From NCBI GenBank assembly GCA_900320055.1, contig ONQS01000021.1, positions 1 through 45,010 on the forward strand: DNA of 45,010 bases, given 5' to 3'. A program made the translations under genes and the position numbers. Source of the stretch: an uncultured Prevotellaceae bacterium (lineage in GTDB: Bacteria; Bacteroidota; Bacteroidia; Bacteroidales; Muribaculaceae). Below the pieces are notes generated by a model. The model saw only the letters and a list, made by a program, of their open reading frames with translations, did not search any database and was not told where the DNA came from. Below, in pieces: positions 42,946 to 45,010 of the stretch (positions within the stretch are counted from its first letter, which is position 1; each line of letters begins with the position of its first letter).

Positions 42946-44841
42946 ATGAAAAAATTAACTCTTATCTTATCGATGATGCTTGCCATGGTGAGCATGAGCG
43001 CTAATGCGGCCATCTATATCGTGGGCGACGCGCCTCTCGGCAAGGGCTGGGACCCCAGCCAAGGCATTGAGATGAACGATAATGCCGATGGCACCTATAC
43101 CTATGTGACCACCATCACTGGAGCAGCGTATTTCTGCTTTGCCGATGGCCTCGACAGCGATTGGAACGTCTTTAACAGCACTTACCGCTTTAGCCCCAGC
43201 ACAGGCAGCGATCAGACCGTGAATGTCGGTGAGTGGACCACAACCCAACGCCAGATCAGTGGCGCATACAAGTTTATCGGCACTGGATCGGAATACACAG
43301 TGACATTTGATCTCAACGAGATGAAGTTCAAGATTGACGGTTACGTGGCACCGATTACCGAGGATGTTTACTCTGTGGCCGGCAGTGACCTGGGGCTCTT
43401 TGGCACCACATGGGATCCCTCCAACACCGACAATGACATGACCTTTGACGATGACCTCAACCTCTACACCTGGTCCAAGGAGCACGTTCTGCTCTCAGCG
43501 GGAGATTTCCAGTTCAAGGTTGTCGCCAACCACAGTTGGGACATCGCCTACCCCGCCAGCAACTACGTCCAGACTGTAGGCGTCAAGGGTTATTACGATG
43601 TGTTGATCACCTTTGATGCTGCGACCAAGACGGTTAATTGTTCCATTATCCTGATCGAGGAGGTTCCCGATCTCGGTTCCCACACCTATACCGTGGCTGG
43701 TAACAACGAGGCGCTGTTTGGCACCACATGGAGCGAAACCAACACCGACAACGACATGACGCTGGCCGACGGCCTCTACCGATTCTACAGGAAGAGTGTG
43801 GACCTCACCGCTGGCGAACTCCTCTTCAAGGTCGTTCAAGACCACAACTGGAGCGTGGCATATCCCAGCGAGAACTACTCCTACAACATTGCCGAGAACG
43901 GCAACTACACCGTGACCATCACCTTCAACGAGGAGACCAAGGAAGTCAACTGCGAAGCCCAACTGAACGAGCCCACCGATGACTTCTACGTTGTGGCTGG
44001 TGCTCCGGCAGCACTCTTTGGAGAGGAATGGAATCCTGCCGCCGAAGCCAACATCATGAGCGAGAGCGACTCTGGCGTTTATCACTGGAGCAAGCAAGGT
44101 GTTCAACTCGAGCCCTGCAATATCGAGTTCAAGGTGGTGAAGAATGGCAACTGGGACACCTGCTGGCCCGAGAGCAACTATCTCATCAATATCGCTGACG
44201 CAGGTGTGTATGACGTATTCATTGAGTTCAACTCCGAGACCAACACCGTGGAAGCCACTGTCAACAAGGTACAAGGCGAGACCCACTACACAGGCGACGT
44301 CTATATCCTGGGTGAGGTCAACGACAATGGCGGCTGGTTCCCCAACGTGGGTGCAAAGATGGACAAGAATGCCAACTACACCTACAGCCTTAACATCCAC
44401 ACCGCTGGCGAGAACGACGGTTTCAGTTACTTCGGATTTACCAAGTTGCTCTCTGAGAACGATAGTGACAATGGCGGCTGGGACGACATCGCAAGTTCAC
44501 GCTTCGGTGCCATCAGCGAGGGTGACTTCTGGGTAACCGACGAGATGCTTGATCAAACGCTCAGCCTCACTTCAAGCAACTACCAGGCATTTAAGATCCC
44601 GGCCGGAGAGTGGATTCTCCAACTCAGCGTGGATAACATGACCCTGGTCATCAGCGATGCCCGTGGCGACGTGAACCGCGACGCTCGAGTCAACATCGAC
44701 GACGTCACCTCACTCATCGACATCCTGCTCAAAGGCACCGAGGCTAATCCCGAGGCCGACTGCGACAAGGACGGCAAAGTGAACATCGATGACGTGACCT
44801 CACTCATCGACAGGTTGCTCAAAGGCACCTGGAACGACTAA
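42946..44841 (+). CDS. Secreted protein with three carbohydrate-binding-like repeats and dockerin-like end
   Basis: The 631-residue exported protein has a signal peptide (1-21), an N-terminal beta domain (about 22-132), three tandem repeats of about 100 residues (near 140, 246 and 346) each with a Y-x-VAG, LFG-x-W, LxxG-x-x-x-FKVV and N-W-D/S pattern, another domain (about 450-570) and a duplicated dockerin-type calcium motif (574-631, GDVNRDARVNIDDVTSLID). The repeats resemble the X25-type modules of pullulanases and SusE/F-like starch-binding proteins. No catalytic domain is visible, so glycan binding is the likely role (inference). Confidence 0.8.
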   Translation: MKKLTLILSMMLAMVSMSANAAIYIVGDAPLGKGWDPSQGIEMNDNADGTYTYVTTITGAAYFCFADGLDSDWNVFNSTYRFSPSTGSDQTVNVGEWTTTQRQISGAYKFIGTGSEYTVTFDLNEMKFKIDGYVAPITEDVYSVAGSDLGLFGTTWDPSNTDNDMTFDDDLNLYTWSKEHVLLSAGDFQFKVVANHSWDIAYPASNYVQTVGVKGYYDVLITFDAATKTVNCSIILIEEVPDLGSHTYTVAGNNEALFGTTWSETNTDNDMTLADGLYRFYRKSVDLTAGELLFKVVQDHNWSVAYPSENYSYNIAENGNYTVTITFNEETKEVNCEAQLNEPTDDFYVVAGAPAALFGEEWNPAAEANIMSESDSGVYHWSKQGVQLEPCNIEFKVVKNGNWDTCWPESNYLINIADAGVYDVFIEFNSETNTVEATVNKVQGETHYTGDVYILGEVNDNGGWFPNVGAKMDKNANYTYSLNIHTAGENDGFSYFGFTKLLSENDSDNGGWDDIASSRFGAISEGDFWVTDEMLDQTLSLTSSNYQAFKIPAGEWILQLSVDNMTLVISDARGDVNRDARVNIDDVTSLIDILLKGTEANPEADCDKDGKVNIDDVTSLIDRLLKGTWND

Positions 44842-44875
44842 AACTTCATGGCTGGTTTGAACCGGCACGCATAAC

Positions 44876-44915
44876 AAAGACAGGGCCCTACGCATCGCTT
44901 TGGGCCCTGTCTTTT
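44876..44915 (+). terminator. Terminator after the secreted protein gene
   Basis: AAAGACAGGGCCC and GGGCCCTGTCTTT form a perfect 13-bp stem around a 13-nt loop; the 3' arm runs into TTTT. It lies 34 nt past the stop. Confidence 0.75.
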
Positions 44916-44962
44916 CCTGTTTTCCGCATTGGGGCACGCCGTTGTGTTGCTCTAGATAAGCA

Positions 44963-44995
44963 GGTCGAAGGCCTGCACAAGGCCAGCGGCCTTGA
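44963..44995 (+). repeat. REP-like palindromic repeat, further copy of module 1
   Basis: GCCTGCACAAGGCCAGCGGC followed by CTTGA (44971-44995) repeats the module of 21539-21563 exactly. AGGTCGAA just upstream is shared with the inverted copy at 21854-21877. The window ends in it, so its full extent is unknown. Confidence 0.8.
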
Positions 44996-45010
44996 CTTGA
45001 GGTAACACCA

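Overview
The window looks like a chromosomal segment of a gut- or rumen-type Bacteroidales bacterium (Prevotella or Muribaculaceae-like; the genus cannot be fixed from sequence alone). The evidence is: many genes are preceded by the Bacteroidetes -7 box TAnnTTTG and few by a Shine-Dalgarno; there is a Bacteroidetes-type GlmU-like enzyme; a TPP-riboswitch-controlled TonB receptor is paired with a PnuC-family transporter; a membrane AraC/TPR regulator is present; and there are secreted C10 proteases and dockerin-ended proteins.

Layout. 1-1100: tRNA-Arg(ACG), a small membrane protein, and a minus-strand transcription unit (promoter, rod-shaped RNA, strong terminator) that resembles 6S RNA. 1177-4549: arcA-arcB-arcC, a complete arginine deiminase pathway (arginine to ornithine, CO2, ammonia and ATP). 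4759-13843: a membrane AraC-type regulator followed by two secreted-protein units, a 600-residue two-domain protein plus a C10 (streptopain-like) protease, and a second C10 protease whose frame is broken by an amber codon. The two units share a duplicated promoter module with a 23-bp inverted repeat at a fixed distance. 13957-17397 (minus): thrS-infC-rpmI-rplT, the classical translation operon.

17680-22077: an M50-like membrane metalloprotease, a REP-associated Y1 transposase inside mirrored hairpins, an SF1 helicase, and a gene-free cluster of a different palindromic repeat. 22078-25111 (minus): a thiamine uptake unit (TPP riboswitch, TonB receptor, PnuT). 25183-29375: an Ntn hydrolase, a small PH-like membrane protein, an HU/SPOR membrane protein, a uracil-DNA-glycosylase-fold protein and an orphan Wza-like export lipoprotein. 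29556-34150: clpB, rfbC and a Bacteroidetes GlmU-like nucleotidyltransferase.

34151-35525: a repeat-rich stretch with a four-helix-bundle (S23/IVP-type) gene between 9-bp repeat tracts. 35526-40279 (minus): a putative operon for a lipoprotein carboxylesterase, a GH29 alpha-L-fucosidase and a C69 dipeptidase, all exported. 40410-42719: ftsY and rimO. 42946-44841: a secreted protein with three tandem carbohydrate-binding-like repeats and a dockerin-like end. A further copy of the palindromic repeat lies at the right edge.

The most unusual structure is the duplicated protease promoter module, the stop-codon-anchored (TAACAAC)3 repeats in two operons, the four-helix-bundle gene with its 9-mer tracts, and the structured RNA near the left end. 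No complete new defence or biosynthetic system was recognised.
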